A stretch of DNA of 64,000 nt, taken from Cotesia glomerata (Eukaryota; Arthropoda; Insecta; Hymenoptera; Braconidae). A program made the translations under genes and the position numbers. Shown here piece by piece: positions 13,045 to 23,369 of this stretch. The stretch covers positions 5,208,001 through 5,272,000 of the forward strand of contig NC_058166.1 of NCBI RefSeq assembly GCF_020080835.1. Direction: 5' to 3'. The first letter of the stretch is position 1, and each line of letters starts with the position of its first letter. The notes below the pieces were generated by a model that was given only the letters and a program-made list of their open reading frames with translations, was not told where the DNA came from and did not search any database.

Positions 13045-13608
13045 TGTCGGAGATAATATCGAGCTGGGTTTTCCTAGAGATAGGGAAATTCCCAATATTT
13101 TAGTTTGTCTGTTAGTTTCAAGCAAAATTGTAAAGCATAGAATATTTAATAATTATTTATAACTTAAGCCGATTATAATTTTTATGGTTATGGCGATGGG
13201 CTTGAGTCCGGAGTGACAATGGTCACCAAACGTAGCCGAGGTCACAGGATAGAAGTAAAAAGTATATAGTTAGAAATATCGACCGACAATGAGGGCTGTC
13301 GAAATATTTTTGAGTGAATAAGTACTTAGGGTACTTGGAACGGTAGTTCTCGTTGAGCATTGATCAAGTAAAGATCGCATACATCCTGCTGACCCCGGAT
13401 TCGTTCTCGGTCTTATTTCCCCAACGTCTTTAACTGTTATATCAATCGTAGTAAAATATTTGTAATTAAATTTATTATTTGTACGAGTTAGTGTACGTTA
13501 TATTCCAAATCAAAGTCTTTGTTATATTTGATTATTGTGAAATAAATAAAGATGGCTGAAAATGATCCAAAGGACTCCAATAATGCCCAAACCAGTATTT
13601 CTCCGACA
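13045..13608 (+). repeat. 5' LTR
   Basis: It is 564 bp with the 6-bp inverted ends TGTCGG/CCGACA. An AATAAATAAA run at 13541-13550 directly precedes the gag ATG. The LTR includes 57 bases of gag coding sequence (13552-13608, 19 codons). Confidence 0.95.
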
Positions 13609-14610
13609 TCAGAAGTGGGATCAGGATCATCTGCTACATCTTCCTCTGAGCAATTTAAACTGCTTTTGGAAATGCAAAACAAAAGTCTTGTGGAGCTAAT
13701 AAAGGCTATGGCAAAACCAGTGTCACCGAGTCGTAGTATTTCACTACCGAAATTTAACCCAGAAAATTCAAACGCGGATTCGTGTGCTTGGTGCGCGACA
13801 GTGGATATGTGTTTAGTGGAACGTCCTCTGGAAGGTAGTTCGTTAGTTATTGCACTAAGTGAAGCTCTTCAAGGATCTGCGTCTACTTGGTTGTCTCAAG
13901 TGTGTTACCCTGGGATAACCTGGACTGATTTCAAAGATCTTTTCATTGCAAGGTTTGCCGGAGTGGAAACATCAGCAGCAACTCTAATCAATCTGCAAAA
14001 TAGTCGTCCAAAAGACGGTGAGTGCTTAGCATCTTACTCGAGTCGTCTCCTGGCGTCACTCACGTCAAAGTGGAAAAATTTAACTGCGGAAGAAATCGCA
14101 GTATCAGTTGTTCTTGCGCACACGGCTCAGTTTGATAGTCGTCTTCAACGTTTGGCGTTCACCACAGACGTCAAGTCCCGTGTTCAACTGCAGAAAGAGT
14201 TAAAAGCTTTTTCTTACACGCGCAAGAGACCTGCATCGTCCCAAGATGAGCGACCGCCGTCTGATTTCAAGAAATTTAAGTCAGCCGCGCCTATTAAGTG
14301 TCATTCATGTGGGAAAATGGGGCACAAGAGTACAAATTGTCCCTCGACGGAAAATCAGAGGAAACCAGAGTCATCACCAAACAATCAGATAGCTGTTAAA
14401 CATGTTCCAACGCACAACAAGCCTGTTACCTGCTACAAGTGTGGGAAAATTGGACATATCGCTTCCAAATGTCAATCTACGGCCAGCAGCACTTCGAAGA
14501 ATCATGGAAGCAAGGACTTCAGAGAGCGGCGAATCGATTTCTGCACGGTGGCAGCTCCGTCAGGTTCCTTAATACATCGTGGTGAGTCGTTTTCATTTTG
14601 GTTTGATTAG
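13552..14610 (+). CDS. gag: Gag polyprotein, starts inside the 5' LTR
   Basis: This is the structural protein that packages element RNA. It has 352 codons from the ATG at 13552, the first 19 of which lie in the LTR. The N-terminal 45 residues are acidic and serine-rich. A capsid-like region occupies the middle. Two CCHC zinc knuckles, CHSCGKMGHKSTNC and CYKCGKIGHIASKC, are at residues about 250-310. The frame ends in TAG at 14608-14610. The protease follows in the same frame, with the TAG sitting at the second position of its D-x-G active site. It is either a mutated serine/threonine codon or a readthrough stop. No other break is seen in gag. Confidence 0.9.
   Translation: MAENDPKDSNNAQTSISPTSEVGSGSSATSSSEQFKLLLEMQNKSLVELIKAMAKPVSPSRSISLPKFNPENSNADSCAWCATVDMCLVERPLEGSSLVIALSEALQGSASTWLSQVCYPGITWTDFKDLFIARFAGVETSAATLINLQNSRPKDGECLASYSSRLLASLTSKWKNLTAEEIAVSVVLAHTAQFDSRLQRLAFTTDVKSRVQLQKELKAFSYTRKRPASSQDERPPSDFKKFKSAAPIKCHSCGKMGHKSTNCPSTENQRKPESSPNNQIAVKHVPTHNKPVTCYKCGKIGHIASKCQSTASSTSKNHGSKDFRERRIDFCTVAAPSGSLIHRGESFSFWFD
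13609..13621 (+). promoter_or_regulatory. Primer binding site, tRNA-Leu-like, inside gag
   Basis: TCAGAAGTGGGAT directly follows the LTR. It is the complement of the usual eukaryotic tRNA-Leu acceptor/T-arm 3' strand, starting about five bases in from the CCA end. It lacks the TGG that starts most primer sites. It is read as gag codons 20-24. The match to tRNA-Leu is from memory of the conserved tRNA sequence. Confidence 0.65.
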
Positions 14611-17600
14611 GGAGCTGAATGCTCGTTAATTAAAGAAAGTTTTGCCGCTAAATTTGCGGGTAAACGTAAAAATAATTTAATAATTTTAAAGGGCATTGGA
14701 AATGTCGGTGTAAATAGTACTGTACAAATTTTGTCTGAAATTGTAATTAATGGCCATACGTTAGAGATTTTATTGCATGTCATCCCTGATGATTATTTGA
14801 AATGTGACATTATGATTGGTCGTGAAATTCTTGGTCAAGGATTTGATATAAATATCTCAGCAGATAGTTTTAGTCTATTTGAAAGTAAAAAGATTAATGT
14901 ATGCGATAAAGTCGAGTCCGATAGAAAGATTGATTTTAATAATGTAGATACGGATGTAAATGAAGATAGTAGAGAAAAACTTATTTCAATTTTAAAGGAA
15001 CATACCGACTCTTTTATTCAAGGTTTTCCAAATACTCGGGTTAATACTGGGGAACTTAAAATACGTTTAGTTGACCCTAATGTAACTGTACAAAGGCGAC
15101 CGTATCGTCTTAGTGCTGAGGAAAGGCAGGTAGTAAGAGAAAGAATAGGTGAACTATTAAATGCAAATGTTATACGTCCCAGCTGTTCACCTTTTGCCAG
15201 CCCTATATTGTTGGTTAAAAAGAAAGATGGTTCAGACCGTCTATGTGTTGATTATCGCTCATTAAATGATAATACTATTGACGATAAATTTCCACTACCT
15301 CTTATTGCTGATCAGATAGCCCGACTTTCTAACGCAAAATATTTCACGTGCTTAGACATGGCCAGCGGGTTTCACCAAATCCCTGTCCATCCAGAGTCCA
15401 TTGAGAAAACGGCGTTTGTCACGCCTGATGGCCAGTTCGAATATCTGACCATGCCATTTGGTCTGAAAAATGCACCATCCGTTTTTCAACGAGCTGTTAT
15501 GAAAGCTCTTGAAGATCTCGCTTATCAATGGGTTATCGTGTATCTAGACGATATCATGGTTATTGCCTCAACAATCGAGGAAGCGTTAGAAAGACTCCGA
15601 AAAGTTATTAAAATTCTTATCAAAGCCGGATTCTCATTCAATTTTTCTAAGTGTTTGTTCCTCAGAACTTCAGTGCAATACTTAGGATATGAGATTTCCG
15701 CTGGAGAGGTTCGACCCAACTCCCGTAAAATAGAAGCATTGACCATGCTACCTGCACCCCAAACAGTGACTCAGTTGAGACAATTCATCGGTCTCTCTTC
15801 TTACTTTCGTAAATTTATTCCCAAGTTCTCGCAGGTAATGAGACCCTTATATCGACTAACCTCAGGTACCAAAAGAGATATTGAATGGACAGAAGTCCAT
15901 GAAAACGTTCGTCGAAAAGTAATCGCAGCATTAACTAACGAGCCGGTGCTAATGATCTTTAACCCAAATCTTCCTATTGAACTGCATACGGACGCTAGTT
16001 CCGAAGGCTATGGCGCCATATTAATGCAAAAGTTAGATGGTTCTAATCGAGTTGTAGAGTCTATAGTCAAGCGACTAGCTCAGCTGAATCGAAGTATCAT
16101 TCGTATGAACTGGAAACGTTAGCTGTATTTAATGCCGTTAAATACTTCCGGCATTATTTACATGCACGATCGTTTGTAGTTGTAACGGATTGTAATTCGT
16201 TAAAAGCTGCCCGGAAGAAAGCCGATCTAACACCAAGGGTTCATCGATGGTGGGCTTTCTTACAGACTTTTAATTTTGATATTGTTTACAGAGAAGGCAA
16301 GCGTATGGCTCACGCTGACTTCTTCTCTCGAAATCCTATCATAAAACAGCCAGGTACGAATCGAAACAAAATTGTAGAAAAACATATTAACCTGGCAGAA
16401 ATTTCAGATAATTGGCTTTTAGTTGAACAACGTCGCGATTCTGAAATTAGTATGATAGTGAAAGAATTAGAAAACGATGAGTTGCCACCCGATGTAGCTA
16501 AGACTTATGAATTACAGTCTGGATTACTCCATCGCAAAATTCAACGGCGAGGTAAAACACTTTGTTTACCTATTATCCCTCGTGCTTTTCGGTGGTCGGT
16601 GATAAACCACGTGCATGAATCCATTATGCACTTGGGTTCAGACAAAACACTTGACAAGGTTTGCGAGTATTATTAGTTTGAAGGAATTACGAAGTATGTT
16701 CGTAAATTCATTGATAACTGTTATACCTGTAAAGTTTCCAAGTCAAGCTCAAGGCAAAGTACAAGCAGGGCTTCATCCTATTCCTAAGACCAGCATCCCT
16801 TGGCATACAGTGCACATGGATATCACAGGTAAATTAACGGGTAAAAACGATTCAAAAGAGTACGTTGTCGTGTTGATAGATGCTTTTACTAAATTTGTTT
16901 TATTATACCATACTTGAAAAATAGATAGTGTCAATACTATTAAGGCTCTAAAAAATGCTATATCATTGTTTGGCCCACCGACCCGTATAACTGCAGATCA
17001 AGGTAGATGTTTCACAAGTAAAGAATTTCAAGAGTATTGTATCTCATAAAACTCAAAATTACATCTCGTAGCTACGAGTTCAAGTCAGGCTAATGGCCAG
17101 GTAGAATGCGTAATGAGTACCCTAAAAAGTATGTTTACTGCAGCCGAAACGAGTGGAAACTCTTGGCAAGCAGTTGTAAATGAAATTCAATTAGCAATAA
17201 ATTGTACTACTAATCGAGTCACTAAAGCTAGTCCGTTAGAGTTGCTAATTGGAAAAGTAGCTAGACCTTTTGGAATGATAGTTGATCAAGACGATAAAGA
17301 AATTGATATTTCTGACGTAAGGCAAAAAGCTATTGAGAATATAGAAATAAATGCTAAATACGATAAGTATAGATTTGATAAAAATAAAGCTAGAATTGAA
17401 CCATTTAAAGTAGGAGATTTTGTGTTAATTAAGAACGAAGAAAGAAATCAAACGAAGCTTGATCCTAAGTTTAGAGGTCCATTTGTAGTGGCGGAAATTC
17501 TCGATGGTGATCGGTATACTTTGAAGTCATTAGACAATAATAGGACTTATAAATATAGTCACGAGAATTTGAGGAAAATGCCGGAAAGTCATATTCCTAT

Positions 17601-17697
17601 TGAGTTGGATATACCAGATGATCATGAAGGTGATGAACAGGAAGTTTCTCAGAATGACTCTGAGACAGAGTCAGAAACCACCGGGGGGGAAGACTGA
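14611..17697 (+). pseudogene. pol: Pol (protease, RT, RNase H, integrase), several breaks
   Basis: The protease begins at GAECSL directly after the gag TAG. The reverse transcriptase holds YLDDIMV (about 15541-15561) and the RNase H start holds HTDASSEGYGA (about 15985-16017). Frame is lost at about 16055-16060 within RNase H. The next frame (16123-16673) carries the rest of RNase H and the integrase zinc region (HVHESIMH..CYTC). It meets TAG at 16674 and shifts again at about 16752-16757. The integrase core shows HMDIT, TADQGR and NGQVE as the D,D,E residues, with TGA at 16915 and TAA at 17047 in frame. The C-terminus (17113-17697) has FRGPFVV. With these lesions the copy cannot make a full Pol. 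Confidence 0.9.
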
Positions 17698-18348
17698 GCA
17701 CTAATGGTAGTTGTTTAAAGTCGCACCACGTGCATCAGGCTGTAGGTCATAATGGCAAATCAATGGTGGTTTGGCCAGAGTGTGATGGGCAGTAGATGAT
17801 GTGGTGGCGATGAGAAAAATTTTGCTTCTGGGGGTCAAACTACTTGCGCCAAGCTGTAGTCGTAACTGCGAATCCAGAGTGATTTGAATCAATCTTGGTT
17901 GCCAAGATTGTCAGGGCGCGATGGGCAGTTGGTGAAGTAGCGGGGGCCTGAGGAGAAAATTATAAGTTGTACTACATGTGTCATTGGTTGACAATGTAGG
18001 AAAGGTTTTGAAGACTGGTGTACATAGTTGAGTAACTATGGTAGTACACAGTTTTGCTGTATGCGATATACAGTTGCAGACCATTGTGTGCTAAGGGTCT
18101 ATACCTGGGGTGGTGATGAATATAGCCTGCATGATCGCTGGGATAGACAAATCGTAGAAATTTTGAAAAGGCATCCTTAAGAAACTAAGTTTGTTAGATT
18201 TGATAGTCGAGAGTTTTCGTAGCTCGAATGAACCTCTGAATAAAGAAATGTTAATGAAAAAAAAAAAAAAAAAAAAAAATGAAATGACACGGCTTGTAAT
18301 GACATGTTTACAGATGCACCCGAGGACGTGTGATCGTCAGGTTGGCCG
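17698..18348 (+). other. 3' untranslated part of the gypsy element
   Basis: About 650 bp of non-coding sequence is relatively rich in G. It includes two diverged versions of a segment with GATGGGCAGT..GAGAAAA (about 17785-17820 and 17918-17962) and an A-run at 18258-18279. No purine tract lies directly before the 3' LTR (the sequence there is GTCAGGTTGGCCG). The plus-strand primer is therefore not obvious. Confidence 0.7.
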
Positions 18349-18908
18349 TGTCGGAGATAATATCGAGCTGGGTTTTCCTAGAGATAGGGAAATTCCCAAT
18401 ATTTTAGTTTGTCTGTTAGTTTCAAGCAAAATTGTAAAGCATAGAATATTTAATAATTATTTATAACTTAAGCCGATTATAATTTTTATGGTTATGGCGA
18501 TGGGCTTGAGTCCGGAGTGACAATGGTCACCAAACGTAGCCGAGGTCACAGGATAGAAGTAAAAAGTATATAGTTAGAAATATCGACAGACAATGAGGGC
18601 TGTCGAAATATTTTTGAGTGAATAAGTACTTAGGGTACTTGGAACGGTAGTTCTCGTTGAGCATTGATCAAGTAAAGATCGCATACATCCTGCTGACCCC
18701 GGATTCGTTCTCGGTCTTATTTCCCCAACGTCTTTAACTGTTATATCAATCGTAGTAAAATATTTGTAATTAAATTTATTATTTGTACGAGTTAGTGTAC
18801 GTTATATTCCAAATCAAAGTCTTTGTTATATTTGATTATTGTGAAATAAATAAAGATGGCTGAAAATGATCCAAAGGACTCCAATAATGCCCAAACCAGT
18901 ATTTCTCC

Positions 18909-18912
<4 letters not shown>
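18349..18912 (+). repeat. 3' LTR
   Basis: It is a 564-bp copy of 13045-13608 with one visible base difference (18588 A against 13284 C). It also carries the gag ATG and 19 codons, which here run into the flanking TA repeat. Confidence 0.95.

Positions 18913-18964
<52 letters not shown>
18913..18964. repeat. (TA)n microsatellite
   Basis: A pure TA run of about 52 bases lies between the gypsy 3' LTR and the reversed Helitron end. Confidence 0.97.
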
Positions 18965-18968
<4 letters not shown>

Positions 18969-19645
18969 CTAGCGGACCCGACAGACGTTGTCATGTACAC
19001 ACGTCTTAAATTTAGAAATTTTAGGAATGAGCTTGTATCGTTAAAAACATAATTAGGTAACAATATGCAATGGGCATTTTTCAATAATTAACATTTTCGT
19101 AAATATAAGCCCATTCTGATTTTATACTCATCAAGAGCTTTCATTTGAGTACCCACATGCATTTTTGATATATTTTATATATTTCACAAATAACATATAT
19201 ATAAAATATATAAAAAATGTTATGTGGTACTCAAATGAAAGAACTCGATGAGTGTAACATCGGGATGAACTTATATCGGTAAAAACATCATTAGTTAACA
19301 AAATACATTATCATTCGTTAATTATCAACATTTCCATAAATATAAGTCCATTATGATTTTATACTCATCGAGACCTTTCATTTGAGTACCCACATGAATT
19401 TTTTTATATATCTTATATATATATGATATTTATAAAATATATGAAAAGTGCATGTGGGTAGTCAAGATCAACAACAATTTATAAATAAAAAATTTATTAA
19501 ATAAACATTTTCTCGTGGACTGAATTGTGAATCTAAACCATTCTGGAATCCACCGGAAGACACAAAAAATTTCATTAAAATCGGTCCAGCCGTTTAGGAG
19601 GAGTTCAGTGACACACGCACAGAAGAAATATATATATAAAAATTA
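18969..19645 (-). mobile_element. Non-autonomous Helitron, reverse orientation
   Basis: Read on the - strand, the 3' end is GACA-ACGTC-TGTC, GGGTCCG, CTAG (ending at 18969), followed by T. The 5' part near 19560-19620 has CTCCTCCTAAACGGCTGGAC, then GATTTTAATGAAATTTT, the signature also seen in the RepHel copy. The exact 5' base is unclear. There is no coding frame. Inside, a segment of about 140 bp is duplicated in direct orientation (about 19020-19160 and 19265-19405), with an inverted piece between the two copies. Confidence 0.8.
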
Positions 19646-19873
19646 ATTTTGAGATTTTTTTTGTAGAACGAAAATTCATCCTTATTTTATTTATTTTAAA
19701 AACTCCGAACGCGGATGTTTGTCGGAGTGAAATTCGAAATCACTCTAAAATCACTCCGCAAATAAAAACTTCGGATTCACTCCCTACGCGGAGTTTTTAA
19801 TTACTTCACTCCGGAACTCCGAGTGATGGGAGTGAAATTCACTCCCGTTTCACTCCGGATTTTTTACAGTGTA

Positions 19874-19903
19874 GTAAAAAGAGATAATCTTGTTCGAAGT
19901 TAA
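19874..19903 (+). pseudogene. Displaced last codons of the ionotropic-receptor-like pseudogene
   Basis: Ignore 6684-19871 and one TA target copy. The receptor frame then runs from the ATA codon at 6681-6683 straight into 19874, giving VKRDNLVRS and a TAA stop at 19901-19903. The element insertion therefore replaced the last nine residues with HCKKFAE and an earlier stop at 6705. The reading is direct from the two flanks; that these were the original C-terminal codons is an inference from frame continuity. Confidence 0.7.
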
Positions 19904-20020
19904 CCTTTAATTCAATATAAGACTTTTAAGATCTTGTTTACAATATTTTAGAATTAAGGTGTCAATATTTGTTTAATCTCTTTTTATCATTTATCATATA
20001 AAAGGAGACCACATAATTAT
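19904..20020. other. Receptor pseudogene 3' flank
   Basis: AT-rich sequence after the displaced receptor stop codon. Nothing else is recognised. Confidence 0.4.
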
Positions 20021-20110
20021 TTTTCTGCCCTCCAGGCGGAAAGTGGCAACTTTCGGCCCGCTGCGCTAAACGAAATTGCCGCTTTCCGCCTTTGTCGGAC
20101 AGAAAAATAG
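20021..20110. repeat. Hairpin element A
   Basis: The inverted arms are TTTTTCTG..AGGCGGAAAGTGGCAA and TTGCCGCTTTCCGCC..CAGAAAAA, around a GC-rich loop (CGGCCCGCTGCGC). It is non-coding and far richer in GC than the flanks. Confidence 0.8.
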
Positions 20111-20118
20111 TATACAAA

Positions 20119-20218
20119 CCTATGGCAGGAAAATAATAAATATCTCAGATCACATATATGTCGACCTCGGCTTCGCCTCGGGCAACATATATGTGTTCTG
20201 AGACATTTCTCATTTTCT
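20119..20218. repeat. Hairpin element B
   Basis: The arms are about 43 bp with about 80% match (CCTATGGCAGGAAAATAATA and its complement near 20200-20218, plus the inner CACATATATGT/ACATATATGTG). They surround a loop with CTCGGCTTCGCCTCGG. It stands nine bases from hairpin element A. Confidence 0.8.
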
Positions 20219-20633
20219 TGCCACAGGTGTGTAATATACTATTAAATCACATATTTAAATACTATAGATAGTGTCATACGATGAAGGAGAAGAAAGTGTC
20301 ATTTTTAAGTGTCTATAATATCGATAGTATTCATTTCATCATAATATATTATAGAGAAGGTAATCTTGTTGTAAAGTATATATAGATTAATTTAAGATTT
20401 CCATTCAATCGACAATAATAAATGGAATATTTCATGTTAAATTGGCCCCTTTTAATTACACTGATTTTTTTTTATTTTCTAAAAAAAAAAAAATAGCTTC
20501 TTTTATCCACAAATAGTCATAAATTTTACAAAAATTGACTAATGAGAACATTTTTTTTTTCTTATATTTTTAAATATGATTATTTTTAATACTATTTTGT
20601 AAATTTTAAAGAATGTCCGTGAAAAAAATTTTG

Positions 20634-20992
20634 GATATGGCTTGATATATATATTTTTTTTTTTTTTTTTTTTTTATAGCAATTGTGTGAGAATATATAT
20701 TCTATAACAATTTATCAAGCCCTGCTATTTATCAATACTATTTTTCCCTTTTCCGCAGCTGTGGTCGACTTACAGTCTGTACCCGCATTTGCCTGTGCCC
20801 CGCCCCTTAGCACAGTAACCAAGGAAACCACAGAAACCTGGCCAGGGTACAGTCGGCACGGGAGTAAGCCTTGGAAATCACAGAAAAATTGCGACTGCCA
20901 GGGTTCGAACCCACGCCTGAGCGACTGTTGTACGGGCAGTTTAAGATTTAAACCGCTCGGCCACGCAGTTGCCTTGATATGGCCTGATATAT
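20634..20992 (-). mobile_element. tRNA-Leu-derived SINE with 17-bp target duplications
   Basis: On the - strand the head reads GCGTGGCCGAGCGGTTTAAA (A box) and GGCGTGGGTTCGAACCC (B box), both like tRNA-Leu. The acceptor strands GCAACTG/CAGTCGC nearly pair. A body of about 200 bp follows, then an A-tail (T-run 20653-20678 on +). The direct repeat GATATGGCTTGATATAT (20634-20650) and GATATGGCCTGATATAT (20976-20992) is a 17-bp target duplication with one mismatch. This shows insertion by LINE-type target-primed reverse transcription. The inserted part is 20651-20975. Confidence 0.92.
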
Positions 20993-21532
20993 TCATATAT
21001 GGTTTTATCAGAAAATTTGACGTCTCTTTACATGATGATCATATATGACCATATATAAACGAAAAAATTCAAAAATTGACCATGTTAAGTCGTAAAAATG
21101 CTTATAAAAGTAGTAATTATCCGAATTCTTACGATTTAACACCGTAAATTTTGAAATGTAAATGAATCATGTACTCACCAAAGAGTTATAAAATGTTTTA
21201 AAATAAAAATCCTTTTTTTTTTGCTTCTGAGGAGCTTATGTAATATAATCTGTTTGTTTAATCAACTTCTAAACTAAATTATCATTAGTTAATTATGTGA
21301 ATTGAAGTCAAAATTTGAAGAAAATATAATAAATTATTTTTTTATTCTCATATATATCCTGATATGATCATAGCTCGGAATTTTTCACAGGTGAGTGGAA
21401 ACTCTAAGAATCAAAAAAAAAAAAAAAATGAAAAAAAAAGTTTGGAAAATCCAAAAGTGCACGACTCATAATGCGCATTTAGTGATGAATTATGAATGAA
21501 TGATAAAACAAAAAATGTGAAAAAAAATACAA
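20993..21532. other. AT-rich stretch, nothing recognised
   Basis: It contains TATATATG-type words and A-runs. No gene or element boundary is seen. Confidence 0.5.
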
Positions 21533-22649
21533 GGGTCATTCTCAGTTAAGACGTAAATTCGACGTCCACGGTGAAAAATCATCTTTTTTAAAAAAATTTA
21601 TTTAACAAAATGTAATTATCTCTTAAAACTCATGCTCATGTAAATGGTCACTCAAATTCATTTCTTAATTTTATTTAATTTAGTCACAATTTCATCTCAA
21701 AGTCGGAAAACATCTCTCCCCTGGCTTGTCCCCGGACTGATTCTGTTTATGTATCAGTAATTTAAAGTGCTTAAAAATCAAATAGATTATTTAAATTATA
21801 TATTTCAACAAAATAAATTCTTGTAATCAAGCGAGTAAAATTCCATGATATTTTTTTTTTTTCTTAAAAAAAATTACGTTTAAGTTTGTCCCCCACATTT
21901 TGCGTCTCGTCCCCTGGCATGGTTATTTTCCTGTAAAATCGGCATTTGTTTACCGAGTCGCAGGAATTGAAGACCTTAAACAAACGTCGTTGAGTTTATA
22001 CTTTGTAGTCAGTGCCAGTCGAACTAGGTGCGCAGTCATTTTGTTATTTATTTCATTACTGACACTTTGTGGGTACAGTTGAGAACTAGTGAATGGAGTC
22101 TCTCCCCTGTTAAGTTTTATTTTATAAATATTTATCAAAATATTTTAATTCATCTGTATATTTACTTATTATTGTGTATAGATTCTAATTTTTCTTGATT
22201 AACCGCGTACAATAAATACATTTGTAATTACTTCTGTTTTTGTTACTAAAAAGTATCTCCCCTGTCTTGTAAAGACCAGGGGAAAGACACGATATCCAGG
22301 GGAGATATGAAAACTTCAAACTAGAATTTTTTTACTGTTTTTTTATTGTTTAAAGGTTGCATATTGTTATTTAATTTAACGTATAAATATATTCACAATA
22401 TAGTTCATTGAAAAAACTCGATTATTATGTTTTTTTTACATACTGTTTATCAAGTCTCTCCCCTGGATTGAGTATCTCCCCTGGTTTCTTATAAAACAAG
22501 ATAAAATTAATAAATTGACTGACCGCCTTGCAGACACGTTTAGAATGATTGTTTTGATCGAAACATTATAAAATTTAATTAAATTTTCAATTTTTTTATT
22601 GTGCCGCGTTTTATCAATAAGCGATTTACGTCTTAACTGAGAATGACCC
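21533..22649. mobile_element. TIR DNA element with CTCCCCTG words
   Basis: The ends GGGTCATTCTCAGTTAAGAC and GTCTTAACTGAGAATGACCC form 26-28-bp inverted repeats. The length is 1.12 kb with no coding frame above 75 codons. At least eight copies of CTCCCCTG/CAGGGGAG or close variants are spread inside (for example near 21715, 21908, 22100, 22257, 22276, 22297, 22456, 22476). No clear target duplication is seen. The superfamily is unknown. Confidence 0.85.
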
Positions 22650-23019
22650 ATAAACAGCTGAAATATATAGGACGGGAAAATTTTTTAAACTATTTTGAAG
22701 TTTTTTTCCGTTTGTATTGTACTAAATCAATTTTTTAAAAGTACCGAGTTGATATCCATCGCAAATTATCTTGATATTAGTATGCAAAATATCTTGATTC
22801 GGTGAACTAGGGCATGATAATAAAATAATTACCGAAATGAGGCGAAAAAACATTTCGATCGTGAAACACTCTCTGATTCTTTATTGCATCATGAGTTGTG
22901 TAAAAAATTGAAAGCGTAGAACAGTGCACTGAGAAAAAAAATTTCTAAACAAAAAATTGGCTTTGTTGTGAAGAGAAATTAATATGTTAATCATTTTCAA
23001 CAATTTTATTTCTCAGCTG

Positions 23020-23295
23020 CACGGAAAAAAGAAAACTCGAAAAATTACAGTATATAATGCAACGTGGCGCTTCGTGATGAAAACTGGGAAAATTACAGTT
23101 TCAGATTGTAATTATTACAGATTTTATAAGAATTACACTGTAGAATGTAATATTTACATTAAAAGCTCTGAATATTAAATTAAAAAATTGAATTTAGAAA
23201 AATGTTATTTCAAACTGTAATTTTTCTAGTTTTGATTACGATGGGACCGATTTTACATTTTATACTGTAATTTTTCGAGTTTTCTTTTTTCCGTG
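23020..23295. mobile_element. MITE, CACGGAAAAAAG family, copy 2
   Basis: It is 276 bp, over 95% alike by eye to 1608-1882, with the same CACGGAAAAAAGAAAACTCG ends. The flanking dinucleotide is TG on both sides instead of TA. Confidence 0.92.
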
Positions 23296-23369
23296 TGGAA
23301 AAATCAAAAATTTTCCTATAGTTACTTTCTTGTTGAAAAAAGTTTTTTAGATTTGAGAAAATAGTAATT

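Larger units (their letters stand above)
13045..18912 (+). mobile_element. Ty3/gypsy LTR retrotransposon with near-identical LTRs
   Basis: Two 564-bp LTRs (13045-13608, 18349-18912) start TGTCGG and end CCGACA. They differ at one base that I could find (C 13284 against A 18588). A 4-bp TATA flank is present on both sides, but it lies in TA microsatellite and is weak as a target duplication. The domain order is gag, protease, RT, RNase H, integrase, which is the gypsy order. There is no envelope gene. The integrase has a zinc HHCC region and a GPF-type C-terminus. The internal part is damaged by stops and frameshifts although the LTRs look very young. The lineage resembles the mdg3/micropia group (tRNA-Leu primer); this is inferred from the primer site only. 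Confidence 0.93.
6684..19871. mobile_element. TIR element in the receptor C-terminus, host of a 12-kb nested cluster
   Basis: The left end CACTGTAAAAAATTTGCGGA and right end TCCGGATTTTTTACAGTG are inverted copies. They are flanked by TA at 6682-6683 and 19872-19873. The element's own sequence is about 6684-7000 and 19650-19871, and is full of the word CGGAGTGAA/TTCACTCCG in both orientations. Everything between is later insertion: a Helitron, a gypsy element, a second Helitron, and TA microsatellites. Removing it restores the receptor frame, which supports the boundaries. Confidence 0.88.

Noticed and set aside
20890..20972. tRNA-Leu-like sequence on the - strand
   Set aside because: It is the head of a SINE with a body, an A-tail and 17-bp target duplications, not a free tRNA gene.
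20683..21048. 121-codon frame on + and 93-codon frame on -
   Set aside because: Both overlap the SINE body and tRNA-like head.
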